From NCBI GenBank assembly GCA_021730945.1, contig JAKFYH010000006.1, positions 62,001-126,000 on the forward strand: a DNA stretch of 64,000 bases. The letters run 5' to 3'. Each line of letters begins with the position of its first letter. Position 1 is the first letter of the stretch. The notes under the pieces are model-generated. The model was given only the letters and a program-made list of their open reading frames with translations, was not told the origin of the DNA and ran no database searches. Shown piece after piece: positions 40,822 to 50,423 of the stretch. Origin of the DNA: Acidobacteriota bacterium. Lineage in GTDB: Bacteria > Acidobacteriota > Vicinamibacteria > Vicinamibacterales > UBA2999. A program made the translations under genes and the position numbers.

Positions 40822-41604
40822 ATGATTGATCTTGGAACGGGAACACCGATCGTGCTCATTCCAGGCCTGCAAGGCCGCTGGGAATGGATGCGTCCGGCCG
40901 TCGACGCCCTCGCCCGGCGGCATCGGGTGGTGTCATTCTCGCTCTGCGACGAGCGGACGAGCCAGTTCACGTGCCATCCGGCCGACGGATTCGAGAACTA
41001 CGTGACGCAGGTCGGCGCGGTCATGGACCGCGCAGGGTTGTCGAGCGCGGCGGTCGTGGGCGTGTCATACGGCGGCCTCATCGCCGCCGATTTCGCTGCC
41101 CGGTATCCTGACCGGGTCGGCTCGCTGGTGCTGGCCTCGGCGCTGCACTGCGGCTGGCGGCCGAACCGGTCGCAGCAGCGCTTCCTGAACGCGCCGCGCC
41201 TGTTCGGCCCGGTGTTCGCCGCAACGGCGCCAGGACGGATGCGGCCGGAGTTGACGGCGGCCATTCCCGGGATGGTGCCGCGCCTCAGGTTCATGGCCGC
41301 GCAAGGTGTCCGCATGGCGCTTGCCCCGCCGTCGCCAATGCGGATGGCCCGGCGCGTGACCTGGGCCACAAAACACGCGTTCGCCGACCCGCGCGGCGTG
41401 CAGGCACGCACCTTGGTACTTACCGGCGAACCCGCGCTCGACGCGGTCGTGCCCGTGCAGGTGACCGAGCAATACATGCAGGAGCTGCAATCGGTCGAGC
41501 GGGCAGTACTCTCGCGAACCGGGCACATTGGCCTGGTGACCCGTCCCGACACGTTTGCCGAGATTCTTGGAAGGTTTGTTGATGACGCCCGAATTCCTGC
41601 GTGA
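40822..41604 (+). CDS. Alpha/beta-hydrolase
   Basis: This 260-aa protein begins IVLIPGLQGRWEWMRP and has the nucleophile elbow GVSYGGL (Ser). The C-terminal histidine is in RTGHIGLVTRPD, and an acidic residue precedes it. The substrate is unknown. It lies inside the fatty-acid operon and could hydrolyse acyl thioesters or esters. It overlaps the next gene, also an alpha/beta-hydrolase, by 23 bases. No Shine-Dalgarno precedes its ATG. Confidence 0.86.
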   Translation: MIDLGTGTPIVLIPGLQGRWEWMRPAVDALARRHRVVSFSLCDERTSQFTCHPADGFENYVTQVGAVMDRAGLSSAAVVGVSYGGLIAADFAARYPDRVGSLVLASALHCGWRPNRSQQRFLNAPRLFGPVFAATAPGRMRPELTAAIPGMVPRLRFMAAQGVRMALAPPSPMRMARRVTWATKHAFADPRGVQARTLVLTGEPALDAVVPVQVTEQYMQELQSVERAVLSRTGHIGLVTRPDTFAEILGRFVDDARIPA

Positions 41605-42223
41605 GATTCCCGGACCGATGGGTCCGCTCGAGGCGCTGCTGGATCTGCCGGATGGCGAACCCCGCGCGGTGGCCGTGTTCGGCCATCCGCATCCGCTGCA
41701 TGGCGGCACCATGCACACCAAGGCGCTCTACCAGGCCGCCAAGGCCATGCCGCGCATTGGGGTCGCGGCGCTACGCTTCAATTTTCGCGGTGTCGGCCGC
41801 AGTGCCGGCACGTTCGATTCGGGCCAGGGGGAGAAGGACGACTTCACCGCCGCCATCGGCTTCGTTGCCGATCGCTTTCCCGGCATTCCGATCTGGGCGG
41901 CCGGCATGTCGTTCGGATCGTGGGTCGCGATGACGGTGGGCGCCGAGGATCCGCGCGTCTCGCTGCTGCTCGGCATCGCCCCGCCGGTCGACCGCTACGA
42001 GTTCGACGTGCTGCGCACCTGCACGCTGCCCAAGTTCATCGTTCACGGCGAAGACGACGAGCTGATCTCAATCAAGGACGTCCGCAAGTTCTACGGCGAG
42101 CTCCCCGAGCCCAAGGAACTCATCACCATCGAAGACGCCAACCACCTGTTCGAGATGAAGACCTCGCTGGTGGGAGACGCGGTCGAAGGCCTGTTGGCCG
42201 ACGTTGATACGCCACTCGAATAG
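41582..42223 (+). CDS. Alpha/beta-hydrolase of the PGAP1/dienelactone-like short family
   Basis: This 213-aa protein resembles the alpha/beta-hydrolases with the start HPHPLHGGTMHTKALYQ. The elbow is AGMSFGSWVAM (Ser); the acid is in HGEDDELI; and the His is in EDANHLFEM. GGAAGG precedes the ATG at 41582. Its similarity to the upstream hydrolase is too low to be a recent duplicate. Role in the operon unknown. Confidence 0.88.
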   Translation: MTPEFLREIPGPMGPLEALLDLPDGEPRAVAVFGHPHPLHGGTMHTKALYQAAKAMPRIGVAALRFNFRGVGRSAGTFDSGQGEKDDFTAAIGFVADRFPGIPIWAAGMSFGSWVAMTVGAEDPRVSLLLGIAPPVDRYEFDVLRTCTLPKFIVHGEDDELISIKDVRKFYGELPEPKELITIEDANHLFEMKTSLVGDAVEGLLADVDTPLE

Positions 42224-42232
42224 GAACCCGCC

Positions 42233-43399
42233 ATGCAGGATGCCGTTATCGTTTCCGCCATTCGCACCGCCGTCGGCAAGGCGCCGAAAGGCACCCTCAG
42301 CGTCATGCGCCCAGACGAGCTGGCCGCCGCGGCCATCTCCGGCGCGCTCGCCCGTGTCCCCGGTCTTGATCCCGCATCGATCGACGATGTGATCCTCGGC
42401 TGCGCGATGCCGGAGGGCGAACAGGGGTTGAACGTGGCGCGCATCGCGAGCCTGCGCGCGGGCATACCGGTCGAGGCCTCGGCGGTGACCGTGAACCGGT
42501 TCTGTTCGTCCGGGCTGCAAGCCATCGCCTATGGCGCCGAGCGCATCATGCTCGGCCACGGCCAGGCGGCGATGACCGGCGGCACCGAGTCGATGAGCAT
42601 GGTGCCGATGGGCGGCAACAAGGTCTCGCCCAACCCGGCGCTGGTGGCCTCCTACCCCGACGTCTATCTCAGCACCGGGCTGGTGGCCGAAAACCACGCG
42701 CGCGAGTCGTCTGTCTCGCGGGAGGCCCAGGACCAGTTCGCGCTACGCAGCCACCAGCGCGCGATTGCCGCCATCGATGCCGGCCGGTTCAAGGACGAGA
42801 TCGTGCCGTTGACGGTTCGCGTGGTTGACGCGGCACGCAAGGTCAGCGAGATTCGCTTTGACACAGACGAGGGTCCCAGGCGCGATACCTCGATTGAGGC
42901 GCTGGCCAAGCTGCGGCCGGCCTTCCATGTGAGCGGCACCGTCACGGCCGGCAATTCGTCGCAGATGAGCGACGGCGCCTCCGCGGTGATCGTCACCTCC
43001 GCGGCCCTGGCCAAGCAGCGCGGCCTGACGCCGCTCGCCCGGTTCGTCGGCTATGCCACCGCCGGAGTAAAGCCCGAACTGTTTGGCATTGGCCCGGTGC
43101 CGGCGGTCCGCAAGGTGCTGAAGTTGACCGGGCTGACCCTCGATCAGATCGACGTGATCGAACTGAACGAAGCGTTCGCGTCCCAGGCGCTGGCCTGTAT
43201 TCACGAACTCGGTCTCGACCCCGACAAGGTCAACGTCAACGGCGGCGCGATTGCGCTCGGCCACCCCCTCGGGTGTACCGGCGGCAAGCTGACCGCCACC
43301 CTGATTCACGAGCTGCACCGCCGCAAGGCCCGCTACGGCCTGGTCACCATGTGCGTAGGCGGCGGCATGGGAGCGGCGGGGGTGTTTGAACGAATGTAG
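42233..43399 (+). CDS. fadA: Acetyl-CoA C-acyltransferase (3-ketoacyl-CoA thiolase)
   Basis: The 388-aa thiolase performs the last step of beta-oxidation, splitting 3-ketoacyl-CoA. The nucleophilic cysteine is in [11 protein letters not shown], the histidine in [11 protein letters not shown] and the second cysteine in [11 protein letters not shown]. Length and motifs are normal. It follows the second hydrolase by nine bases and precedes the fadE-like gene, matching the Bacillus fadN-fadA-fadE order with two hydrolases inserted. Confidence 0.95.
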   Translation: MQDAVIVSAIRTAVGKAPKGTLSVMRPDELAAAAISGALARVPGLDPASIDDVILGCAMPEGEQGLNVARIASLRAGIPVEASAVTVNRFCSSGLQAIAYGAERIMLGHGQAAMTGGTESMSMVPMGGNKVSPNPALVASYPDVYLSTGLVAENHARESSVSREAQDQFALRSHQRAIAAIDAGRFKDEIVPLTVRVVDAARKVSEIRFDTDEGPRRDTSIEALAKLRPAFHVSGTVTAGNSSQMSDGASAVIVTSAALAKQRGLTPLARFVGYATAGVKPELFGIGPVPAVRKVLKLTGLTLDQIDVIELNEAFASQALACIHELGLDPDKVNVNGGAIALGHPLGCTGGKLTATLIHELHRRKARYGLVTMCVGGGMGAAGVFERM

Positions 43400-43491
43400 T
43401 TGAAAGTTGAAAGTTGAAAGTTGGCAGTTTCAGTTTCAGTTGGAAGTTTCAGTTTCAGTTTCAGTTTCAGTTGGAAGTTCAGTTTCCCATT
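43400..43491. repeat. TTGAAAG / TTTCAG microsatellite between fadA and fadE
   Basis: Three tandem TTGAAAG heptamers start at the thiolase stop. TTTCAG hexamers follow in runs of two and four, separated by TTGGAAG. The tract fills the entire 105-base joint except for the last 13 bases, where GAGGAA serves as ribosome site for fadE. Confidence 0.85.
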
Positions 43492-43504
43492 GAGGAACGC
43501 ACCT

Positions 43505-45295
43505 ATGGCAAGCGCGACGACGGAGACGATGGCGAGGGGTGGGTCGTGGCTGATCGAGCAGACGGCGCCGGCCGCGGTGGTTACACCCGAGAAGGTCACC
43601 GAGGAACACCAGATGATCCGGCAGGCCGCTGCCGAGTTCATTGCCGGTGAAGTAGTTCCTGCCAACGAGCGGCTCGAACAGAAAGACTGGGCGCTGCAGC
43701 GGACGCTGGTCAAGAAGTGCGGTGAGCTCGGCTTGTTCGGCACCAACATTCCCGAAACCTACGGCGGCGTCGACCTCGACAAGATCTCGACGCTGGTGGT
43801 CTCGGAGGAGCTGGCCTCTCACGCCTCGTTCGGCGCCACCTTCGGCGCGCAGGCCAACCTGACCATCCTGCCGATCTACATGTTCGGCACCGAGGCGCAG
43901 AAGCAGAAGTATCTGCCGGGCCTGATCGCCGGCGACGTGGTCGGCGCTTACTGCCTCAGTGAATCGGGCTCCGGTTCTGACGCGCTCGGGGCGAAGACCC
44001 GCGCCATGAAGCAAGCCGACGGCAGCTTCGTCATTTCCGGCGAGAAGATGTGGATTACCAACGGCGGCTTTGCCGACGTCTTCATCGTGTTCGCCAAGGT
44101 CGACGGCGAGCACTTCACCGCCTTCATCATCGAGCGCAAGTGGGCCGGCGTCTCGAGCGGCAAGGAAGAGCACAAGCTTGGCCTTCACGGCTCGTCCACG
44201 ACACCGGTGATCCTGCAAGACGTGAAAGTGCCGGCCGATGCCGTCCTCGGCGAAATCGGCAAGGGCCACAAAGTCGCGTTCAACGTGCTGAACTTCGGCC
44301 GCTTCAAGCTGGGGGCGATGTGCTCGGGCGGAGCGAAGGCCGCGATCGGCGAGGCGGTGAAATACGCCTCCACGCGCAAGCAGTTCGGCGTGGCGATCGG
44401 CACCTTCGGCGCGATCAAGCACAAGCTGGGCGAGATGACGGCGCGCGAGTACGCACTCGAGAGCATGATGTACCGGACCGCCGGCCTGATCGACCAGCGG
44501 ATTGCCGGGGCAGCTGACAAGAAGGCCGACGACCCGCTGCCCATGCTGCAGGCGCTCGAAGAGTTCGCGGTCGAGGCCTCGATCGCCAAGGTGCTCGGCA
44601 GCGAGACGGTCGACTACATCATCGACGAGAACCTGCAGATTCACGGCGGCAACGGCTTCGTTCACGACTACCCGGCCGAAGGCCACTACCGCGATGCCCG
44701 CGTCAATCGCATCTTCGAGGGCACCAACGAGATCAACCGGCTGCTGATCCCCGGCATGCTCATGAAGAAGGCGCTGAAGGGCGAGTTGCCGTTGCTGGCC
44801 GCAGCCAAGCAGTTGCAGGACGAGATCATGAGCCCGTCGATGGCCGTGCCCGACGCCTCGGACGAGCCACTGGTGGACGAGGCGCGCGCCTGCGCGATCT
44901 TCAAGAAGGTCGTGCTGCTGGTCGCCGGCACCGCGATGCAGCGCTACGGCACCAAGCTCGAACAGGAGCAGGAGGTGCTCAGCTACCTCGCCGACATCCT
45001 GATCGATACCTACGCGGCCGAGAGCGCCGTGCTCAGGGCCCAGGATGCCGCCGCCCGCAAGCTGTCACACGCCGACGCGCACGCCGATGCCGCTCGCATC
45101 ACCAGCAACGAAGCGGCCGGACGGATCGAACTGGCCGCCCGCAGTTGCCTGGCCGCGATGGCGGAGGGCGACACGCTCAGAACGCAGTTGGCCGCACTGC
45201 GACGACTGATGAAGGTGACCCCGCTCAATACCGTGGCCATGCGCCGCCGCCTGGCCGACGCCGCCACCGCGAAGGGCGGCTACCTGTTCGCCTGA
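43505..45295 (+). CDS. fadE: Acyl-CoA dehydrogenase (FadE-like, two-domain)
   Basis: The 596-aa FAD enzyme makes the first double bond in beta-oxidation. The FAD- and substrate-binding motifs are AYCLSESGSGSDA and MWITNGGFADVFIVF, with the catalytic-base region in NRIFEGTNEINRLL. A long C-terminal domain follows, as in very-long-chain and Bacillus FadE enzymes. The ATG at 43505 has GAGGAA before it. The frame opens upstream at 43421, but this is repeat sequence. Confidence 0.95.
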   Translation: MASATTETMARGGSWLIEQTAPAAVVTPEKVTEEHQMIRQAAAEFIAGEVVPANERLEQKDWALQRTLVKKCGELGLFGTNIPETYGGVDLDKISTLVVSEELASHASFGATFGAQANLTILPIYMFGTEAQKQKYLPGLIAGDVVGAYCLSESGSGSDALGAKTRAMKQADGSFVISGEKMWITNGGFADVFIVFAKVDGEHFTAFIIERKWAGVSSGKEEHKLGLHGSSTTPVILQDVKVPADAVLGEIGKGHKVAFNVLNFGRFKLGAMCSGGAKAAIGEAVKYASTRKQFGVAIGTFGAIKHKLGEMTAREYALESMMYRTAGLIDQRIAGAADKKADDPLPMLQALEEFAVEASIAKVLGSETVDYIIDENLQIHGGNGFVHDYPAEGHYRDARVNRIFEGTNEINRLLIPGMLMKKALKGELPLLAAAKQLQDEIMSPSMAVPDASDEPLVDEARACAIFKKVVLLVAGTAMQRYGTKLEQEQEVLSYLADILIDTYAAESAVLRAQDAAARKLSHADAHADAARITSNEAAGRIELAARSCLAAMAEGDTLRTQLAALRRLMKVTPLNTVAMRRRLADAATAKGGYLFA

Positions 45296-45303
45296 CGCGC
45301 GCG

Positions 45304-47775
45304 TCAGGGTGCCGGCGTGAAGTGATACGCCGAGGCAATCTGGCCGATGTGATCGCGCATGAGCCGCCGGTTCACGGTGCGAATCACATCGGTCATCGTC
45401 AGGCGGGCCATCCGGCCGTCGGCCTGCATTTCATACGCAAGATCCAGCCCCTGCACGGCATCGGCGATATAGAGCGAGCGGCCGTTGTGGCGCAGCATGG
45501 CATGGACGGGGCCATAGCTCGACGAGAGCAGGAACGACTCGCGCCGCCGCGACCGTATCGGCTGGTCGATCGGCGTGAACAGCGGGCGGCCGTACAGCAC
45601 GCCCAGGTCGCGCGGTTGTTCGCCGGCGAGGGCATATAGCGTTGGCGTAATGTCGGTCGACAACGCGATGCTGGACCGGTCGGTAGTGACCGCCGCGGCC
45701 AGCGTCGTGGGCAAGTGGATGATCAACGGAATCTGGACCACTTCCGGATACAGCGTGTAGGCGTGGCCCCACCGGCCGTTCTCACCGAGCGACTCGCCGT
45801 GGTCGGACGTCAGGATCACCACACTCTGGTCATAAAGGCCCGACTGCTTCAGGTAGCCGATGAACCCGCCCAGACAGCGATCAAGCGCGGCCACCTGCTT
45901 GGCGTATCCGGGCGCGAACCCTGGATAGGCCGATGCCGGAGTCTCCGGGTCGCGCACCAGCCTCGCCGTATGGAGCTGCAGCGGCCGCGTCATGGCGAAG
46001 ATCGGCCGAGTGTCGCCCCTCGTCGCCGTCAACGCCGACTGCAGCTCATTCACCGTGCCGCACATGGTGTGGTCCATCTCGTCGATCTGGAGATCGAGCA
46101 GCGTGGTCGCCGGCGACGGGCGAAACAGCTGGGTGACGAGGTGATCGTCGCTCATCAGGCGGCGGTAACCGCCGCCATCAAGCAGTTTTTCGAGCGACTG
46201 CATCGGCGCGAACGGCTGGACGTACTGCTTGTGCAGCAGCATGCCGCCGGTCCACAGCGACGGCACCGACAGGCCGGTGGCGCCGTAGCGCGTAAAGGCG
46301 CGGTCGAACACCACCGACTCGGCGGCAAACGCCTGCGTGGCCGGCGTAAACGTCACCGCCGGGTTATAGGGCGACAGGTAGTCGCGCCGCAGGCTGTCGA
46401 CGATGAACAGGAAGATGTGCGGCCGGGCGGTGGTGGCGTGGAAGCCGTCGACGAAGTCGACGTCGACCGGCGAAGCCGACACGAAGCCGAGTGTCGAATG
46501 AGCCTTGAGGAATCGATAAAACTCCGCATCGGCGCCGGCGTTGGTCCTGAGCAAGCCGCGCAGCAGTTGGTACGACCCGTCCAGCGCGGCATAGCGATCG
46601 AGCACAAACTCCGGGGCCAGGCGGGCATCGCCGCTCCAGGTGGCCACCCGGGTAGCCACCGGCACACCGGCAAGCCCTACGAGCACCATGGCCACGGCCA
46701 GGCGGTCGCCGGCGGCCCGGGACCGAGCCGCCCGGCGGGTCGCGCGACAGCCCCAGCCAAGCGCCAACGCCCACACCAGGCACACACCCAGCTTCTGCAG
46801 CAGGAAGTTCCAGTCAAACTGCGCGACGGCGGTCCGCAGTCCGAGCGCGACGAGCGGAAGCGTGATCAGGCCAATGACAGTGACCGCGGCAGGTCCAGTG
46901 ATCGGACCGAACCACACGTCGATCGCGTCATCGTCCTCGTGGACACCGCTCGCCCGGCGCTGCCAGGCCAGGCCCGACCAGATCGCCGCGATCACTGCGC
47001 TCAGCCACACCGAGAGCAACCAGGACTCCCTGGCCTGGAACGACAAGGCCACGGCGACCACGCGCTCAAAGATGAAGCCGAGCACAGCCGCGCACAAGGC
47101 TGACACTGCCCAGTACTCGACCAGCGGCCGGCGCGCGAGTCCTGCGACCGCGATCACGGCGGCGGCGACGAGATAGATGACGGCGAACACGAGCAGGTGC
47201 GACACGAGCGACACGCCCACCGCGAGCGTCATCGCCGTCCAGGTCAGGTCCAGTCCGACGGTCCGCGGCAGGTACCACGGGATCAGCAGCGTATAGGTCA
47301 ACCAGGTGGCCACGGCGGCGGCGGCCGCGCCGAGAAAGAGCCGCGATAGTTCGACCGGCCGCACGACGGGTCGCGGCGCACAAATGTGATCAACCACGGC
47401 AAGCAGGAACGGCGGCACCAGGCAGAGCGCCGCGATCACGAGCGTGCGTGTATTGGGCCCCGCGAGGGTCAATACCGGGTTGACGGTGAGCCACGATCCG
47501 AGCATCACGTTGCCGGCCAGGTAGGCCGCCGCGGCAATCCGTGGTCCGCGCGATCCGCGGACCAGCACGGGCACGAGGGTCGGCGCCGTGATCAGCACGG
47601 TGAGCCAGAAGACCTGGTGGTGAAGCGCGGCTGCGTCCGGAATCCAGCCCACCAGTTGGGGCTTGATGAACTGCGCGTAAGCGAACGAGCTGTAGCTCAG
47701 GAGGCAGTAGACAGAACTGGCGACGAAGAAGGCCGCGTTCACGACCCGCGCGACGCTGAGCGCCAGGAACCTCAT
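45304..47775 (-). CDS. Membrane-anchored sulfatase-like hydrolase/transferase
   Basis: This 823-aa protein has about eleven N-terminal membrane helices (residues 1-400). A sulfatase/alkaline-phosphatase-fold domain follows, with HIFLFIVDSLRRDYL (metal Asp), and the HGESLGENGRWGHAYTLYPE stretch (Asp-His metal site). The nucleophile region reads LSVPSLWTG: serine stands where sulfatases have the Cys/Ser that becomes formylglycine, and the usual arginine is absent. It may transfer phospholipid-derived groups, like LtaS- or Ept-type enzymes. The gene is convergent with fadE, with stops eight bases apart. Confidence 0.82.
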   Translation of the reverse strand: MRFLALSVARVVNAAFFVASSVYCLLSYSSFAYAQFIKPQLVGWIPDAAALHHQVFWLTVLITAPTLVPVLVRGSRGPRIAAAAYLAGNVMLGSWLTVNPVLTLAGPNTRTLVIAALCLVPPFLLAVVDHICAPRPVVRPVELSRLFLGAAAAAVATWLTYTLLIPWYLPRTVGLDLTWTAMTLAVGVSLVSHLLVFAVIYLVAAAVIAVAGLARRPLVEYWAVSALCAAVLGFIFERVVAVALSFQARESWLLSVWLSAVIAAIWSGLAWQRRASGVHEDDDAIDVWFGPITGPAAVTVIGLITLPLVALGLRTAVAQFDWNFLLQKLGVCLVWALALGWGCRATRRAARSRAAGDRLAVAMVLVGLAGVPVATRVATWSGDARLAPEFVLDRYAALDGSYQLLRGLLRTNAGADAEFYRFLKAHSTLGFVSASPVDVDFVDGFHATTARPHIFLFIVDSLRRDYLSPYNPAVTFTPATQAFAAESVVFDRAFTRYGATGLSVPSLWTGGMLLHKQYVQPFAPMQSLEKLLDGGGYRRLMSDDHLVTQLFRPSPATTLLDLQIDEMDHTMCGTVNELQSALTATRGDTRPIFAMTRPLQLHTARLVRDPETPASAYPGFAPGYAKQVAALDRCLGGFIGYLKQSGLYDQSVVILTSDHGESLGENGRWGHAYTLYPEVVQIPLIIHLPTTLAAAVTTDRSSIALSTDITPTLYALAGEQPRDLGVLYGRPLFTPIDQPIRSRRRESFLLSSSYGPVHAMLRHNGRSLYIADAVQGLDLAYEMQADGRMARLTMTDVIRTVNRRLMRDHIGQIASAYHFTPAP

Positions 47776-48089
47776 CAGCGGGCCAGCCGCTGCCGCACAC
47801 CGGCGTCGCGGGGATCGATGGCGGCCGCGCGGGTGAGGGCGACCCTGGCCTCAGCGTGACGCCCGGCCGCCTCGTAGGCGGCACTGAGCTCGAGCAGGAT
47901 CTCGACGTCCCGCGGCGATCGCGCCAGGCACGTCTCGAGTCCGGCGACGTCCCCCGGGGGGTCGAGGTCGCAGCGGACGGTCTCGGCGGACGCCTCGTCG
48001 CCGCCCTGCGAGCGGTTCACAAAAACAACGGCGCTCACGATCAGAAACGTGACCAGGAGCCTGACAACCGCCGCAGTCACCTGTTTCAT
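47775..48089 (-). CDS. Small membrane-anchored TPR-like protein
   Basis: This 104-aa protein has one N-terminal helix (about residues 8-24), a short linker with two cysteines and a TPR-like helix pair (DVEILLELSAAYEAAGRHAEARVALTRAAAIDP). It overlaps the sulfatase-like gene (TGATG), so they are probably made together. It is divergent from the GT-C gene, with 38 bases between starts. Confidence 0.7.
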   Translation of the reverse strand: MKQVTAAVVRLLVTFLIVSAVVFVNRSQGGDEASAETVRCDLDPPGDVAGLETCLARSPRDVEILLELSAAYEAAGRHAEARVALTRAAAIDPRDAGVRQRLAR

Positions 48090-48127
48090 GTAATCTTGGC
48101 TACTTATCGGGCTGTCCCCGTGATCCC

Positions 48128-49768
48128 TTGAGACTGAGCCGCACCGTCCTCATCGCCGCCGGGCTCTCCCTGGTGTATTTCACCATTCAGCTGGCCTACA
48201 TTTCCAGCCTTCCGCTGGTGATGGATGAATTCGACGGCGCCAACGAGGCGTATCAGCTCCTCCACCTCACGCCCTACGAGGACTTTCGACCCTACAAGAC
48301 CGTCCTTGGCTACTACCTTGAGCTGCCGCCACTGCTGCTCACATCGGACCCCTGGACGGGCCTCATGGCCAGCAAGATCTGGCTGGCCGGGATCAACACG
48401 GCGGTTATCTTCTCGGTCACGCTGGCACTGTCGGCGCTGTTCTCGCCGGCAGCGGCGCTCACCGGGCAACTGCTGTTGGTGTCGATGTCGACGTTTCTGG
48501 AGCGGTCGTCAGAGCTTCGCGTCGACATGCTCACCGCCTGGTTCGGCCTCGCCGCGCTCGTCCTGCTCTTGCGACGAGGCTGGTTCCTGGCCGGCGTGGT
48601 TGGAGGCCTCGGGTTCCTGGTTTCTCAAAAGGGGCTTTACTACCTGGTCGCGGCCAACGCGGCCGGCGGTGCGTACTGGTGGTTCGAGGCACGCGACCGG
48701 CGAACCTTGGGCGACCTGGTCCGTCTGAACGCAGGAACCGTACTCGTCATCGCCGGCTATCTCACATTCTGGGCACTCGTCTCGAGTCCGTGGGCAGTGT
48801 TCAGCGCCACGTTTCTCAGCCACGGCAGCATCGTGTTCTCCGATTTCTACGAGCTTGAGGGCCACTGGTCGCGAACGCTTGGCAAGAATCCGCTCTATTA
48901 CTGGGGCGCCGTGGCCGGGATCGCGATGCTCCTGGCCGCCCGGTGGCGCGGCCAGGTGGGCGCCACCCACCTGATGACCGCCGTCTACGGCGGCGTGCTG
49001 TTTGCGCTCTGCCGCTGGCACAAGCAGCCGTGGCCCTACTTCTTCGTGATCCTGATTCCCACGCTGATGGTCGTGCACGTGGCCACCCTGCAGGTGGTGT
49101 TTCGCGATCGCCGGTGGGGTCGCGTGGCGGTGGCGGCAGTCGCACTTCTCGGCGTCGCCTACCCGATGACCTCGATGCCCGACGTCCTGTCGCGTGACAA
49201 CAGCTACCAGCGCCACGTCATTCGGCTGGCCCACGCGATCCTGAACGAGGGCGACACCTACCTCGCCGGCAACGATCTGATCTACGACCGCCACCAGGCC
49301 CATCCGGACCTGCGGCGGCTCGGCGCGGCCCGCGTCGAGGCGATTCGGCAATGGCCGGAGCCGCGGCTGGATGCGCTGATCGGCGAACTCGAAGCGGCGC
49401 GCCCCAAGCTCGTGATCGAAGACTACCGGATGCGGGGGCTGCCACCGGTCCTGCTCACCTACCTCGGCACGCGCTACGACACGCTCTGGTCGAGCGTGCA
49501 GGTCTACGCCCCGGTGGTGGGCGCCGGCGAACGCGAGTTTGATTTGTGGTTCGGCGGCGACTACCGCGTCGAGCCGTCGGACGGCCGGGTCGTGATCGAC
49601 GGCCGCGACGTCGACCCCGGCACGCTGCTCACGCTCGCCCGCGGCCGCCATCATAACGACAGCACCGCGCCGGTCCGGCTGCGGCTGGTACCACCCGGGT
49701 GGGGCGCTTACGCCGATCCGGCCACCAAACAGCGCCGGCGGATGTTTGCCCGGCCGTACGACTATTGA
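48128..49768 (+). CDS. GT-C membrane glycosyltransferase (ArnT/PMT-like)
   Basis: This 546-aa protein has about eleven membrane helices and a soluble C-terminal part (from about residue 350). The first loop reads MDEFDGANEAYQLLHL, an acidic motif in the place expected for the catalytic Asp of GT-C enzymes that use polyprenyl-phosphate sugars. The donor may be made by the DPM1-like enzyme at 21164. The likely start is TTG at 48128; no strong ribosome site is seen. The last bases overlap the convergent methyltransferase gene by seven. Confidence 0.8.
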   Translation: MRLSRTVLIAAGLSLVYFTIQLAYISSLPLVMDEFDGANEAYQLLHLTPYEDFRPYKTVLGYYLELPPLLLTSDPWTGLMASKIWLAGINTAVIFSVTLALSALFSPAAALTGQLLLVSMSTFLERSSELRVDMLTAWFGLAALVLLLRRGWFLAGVVGGLGFLVSQKGLYYLVAANAAGGAYWWFEARDRRTLGDLVRLNAGTVLVIAGYLTFWALVSSPWAVFSATFLSHGSIVFSDFYELEGHWSRTLGKNPLYYWGAVAGIAMLLAARWRGQVGATHLMTAVYGGVLFALCRWHKQPWPYFFVILIPTLMVVHVATLQVVFRDRRWGRVAVAAVALLGVAYPMTSMPDVLSRDNSYQRHVIRLAHAILNEGDTYLAGNDLIYDRHQAHPDLRRLGAARVEAIRQWPEPRLDALIGELEAARPKLVIEDYRMRGLPPVLLTYLGTRYDTLWSSVQVYAPVVGAGEREFDLWFGGDYRVEPSDGRVVIDGRDVDPGTLLTLARGRHHNDSTAPVRLRLVPPGWGAYADPATKQRRRMFARPYDY

Positions 49769-50421
49769 AGGGGCTTACTGAATCGAGCCGAGAGAATGCC
49801 GTAGCGGCTGGCGGGATTGGCCTCGTCGTAAACGGTGCCGCGAAAGAGGCTCTGGTAGACGCCGCCGGCATCCTTCTCGAACCGGCGGGCTTCAAGCAGT
49901 TCGAGCGGCGGAATGAACCGGTGTACGATGTCCCACGAAAACGACAGCGGCTCGGTGAGGGTCGGAGCGTGGTTGACGTCGGTGATCAACAGGAACAACC
50001 CGCCCGGTTTCACGACGCGGCCGATCTCGGCGATCACGCGGTCGAGGCTGTCGACGTGGTCGAGGGAGTTGAACGAGCAGACGACGTCGAAGTGGCCGTC
50101 GGAAAACGGAATGGCCTCCGCACCCGATGCGATGTACCGCATGCGGTGCCGGCTGGCGCCCAGTTTCAGGTACTGGCCGGCGAGGGGATCGAGACCGACC
50201 CGCTCGGCGGCCCGGTCGGCCCACTCGAGCGAGCCGCGCGGACCGCAGCCGATGTCGAGAATCCGCCGGCCGTCGTAGTACGCGAGGGGCAGGCCGAAGT
50301 GATCGGTATAGAAATACGCGTAGTGATGATTGGCGAGGCGCCGGTCCTTGACCTTGACCGACAGCCAATAGAGCAGCTCCATCACCCGCTTGATCCAGGT
50401 TCGCATCCGCTCGCAGAGCAT
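49762..50421 (-). CDS. Class I SAM-dependent methyltransferase
   Basis: This 219-aa methyltransferase has the SAM loop ILDIGCGPRGSLEW, the acidic turn in VGLDPLAG and post-motif region FDVVCSFNSLDHVDSLDRV. The start is ATG at 50421 or 50406. It is divergent from the next methyltransferase (ATG at 50424), leaving only two bases between the two starts. It lies in a surface-glycan region and may methylate a sugar. Confidence 0.85.
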   Translation of the reverse strand: MLCERMRTWIKRVMELLYWLSVKVKDRRLANHHYAYFYTDHFGLPLAYYDGRRILDIGCGPRGSLEWADRAAERVGLDPLAGQYLKLGASRHRMRYIASGAEAIPFSDGHFDVVCSFNSLDHVDSLDRVIAEIGRVVKPGGLFLLITDVNHAPTLTEPLSFSWDIVHRFIPPLELLEARRFEKDAGGVYQSLFRGTVYDEANPASRYGILSARFSKPLQ

Positions 50422-50423
50422 AC

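Noticed and set aside
43421-43504. N-terminal extension of the fadE-like protein (SFSFSFSF...)
   Set aside because: It is a translation of the TTTCAG microsatellite. A GAGGAA ribosome site supports the ATG at 43505.
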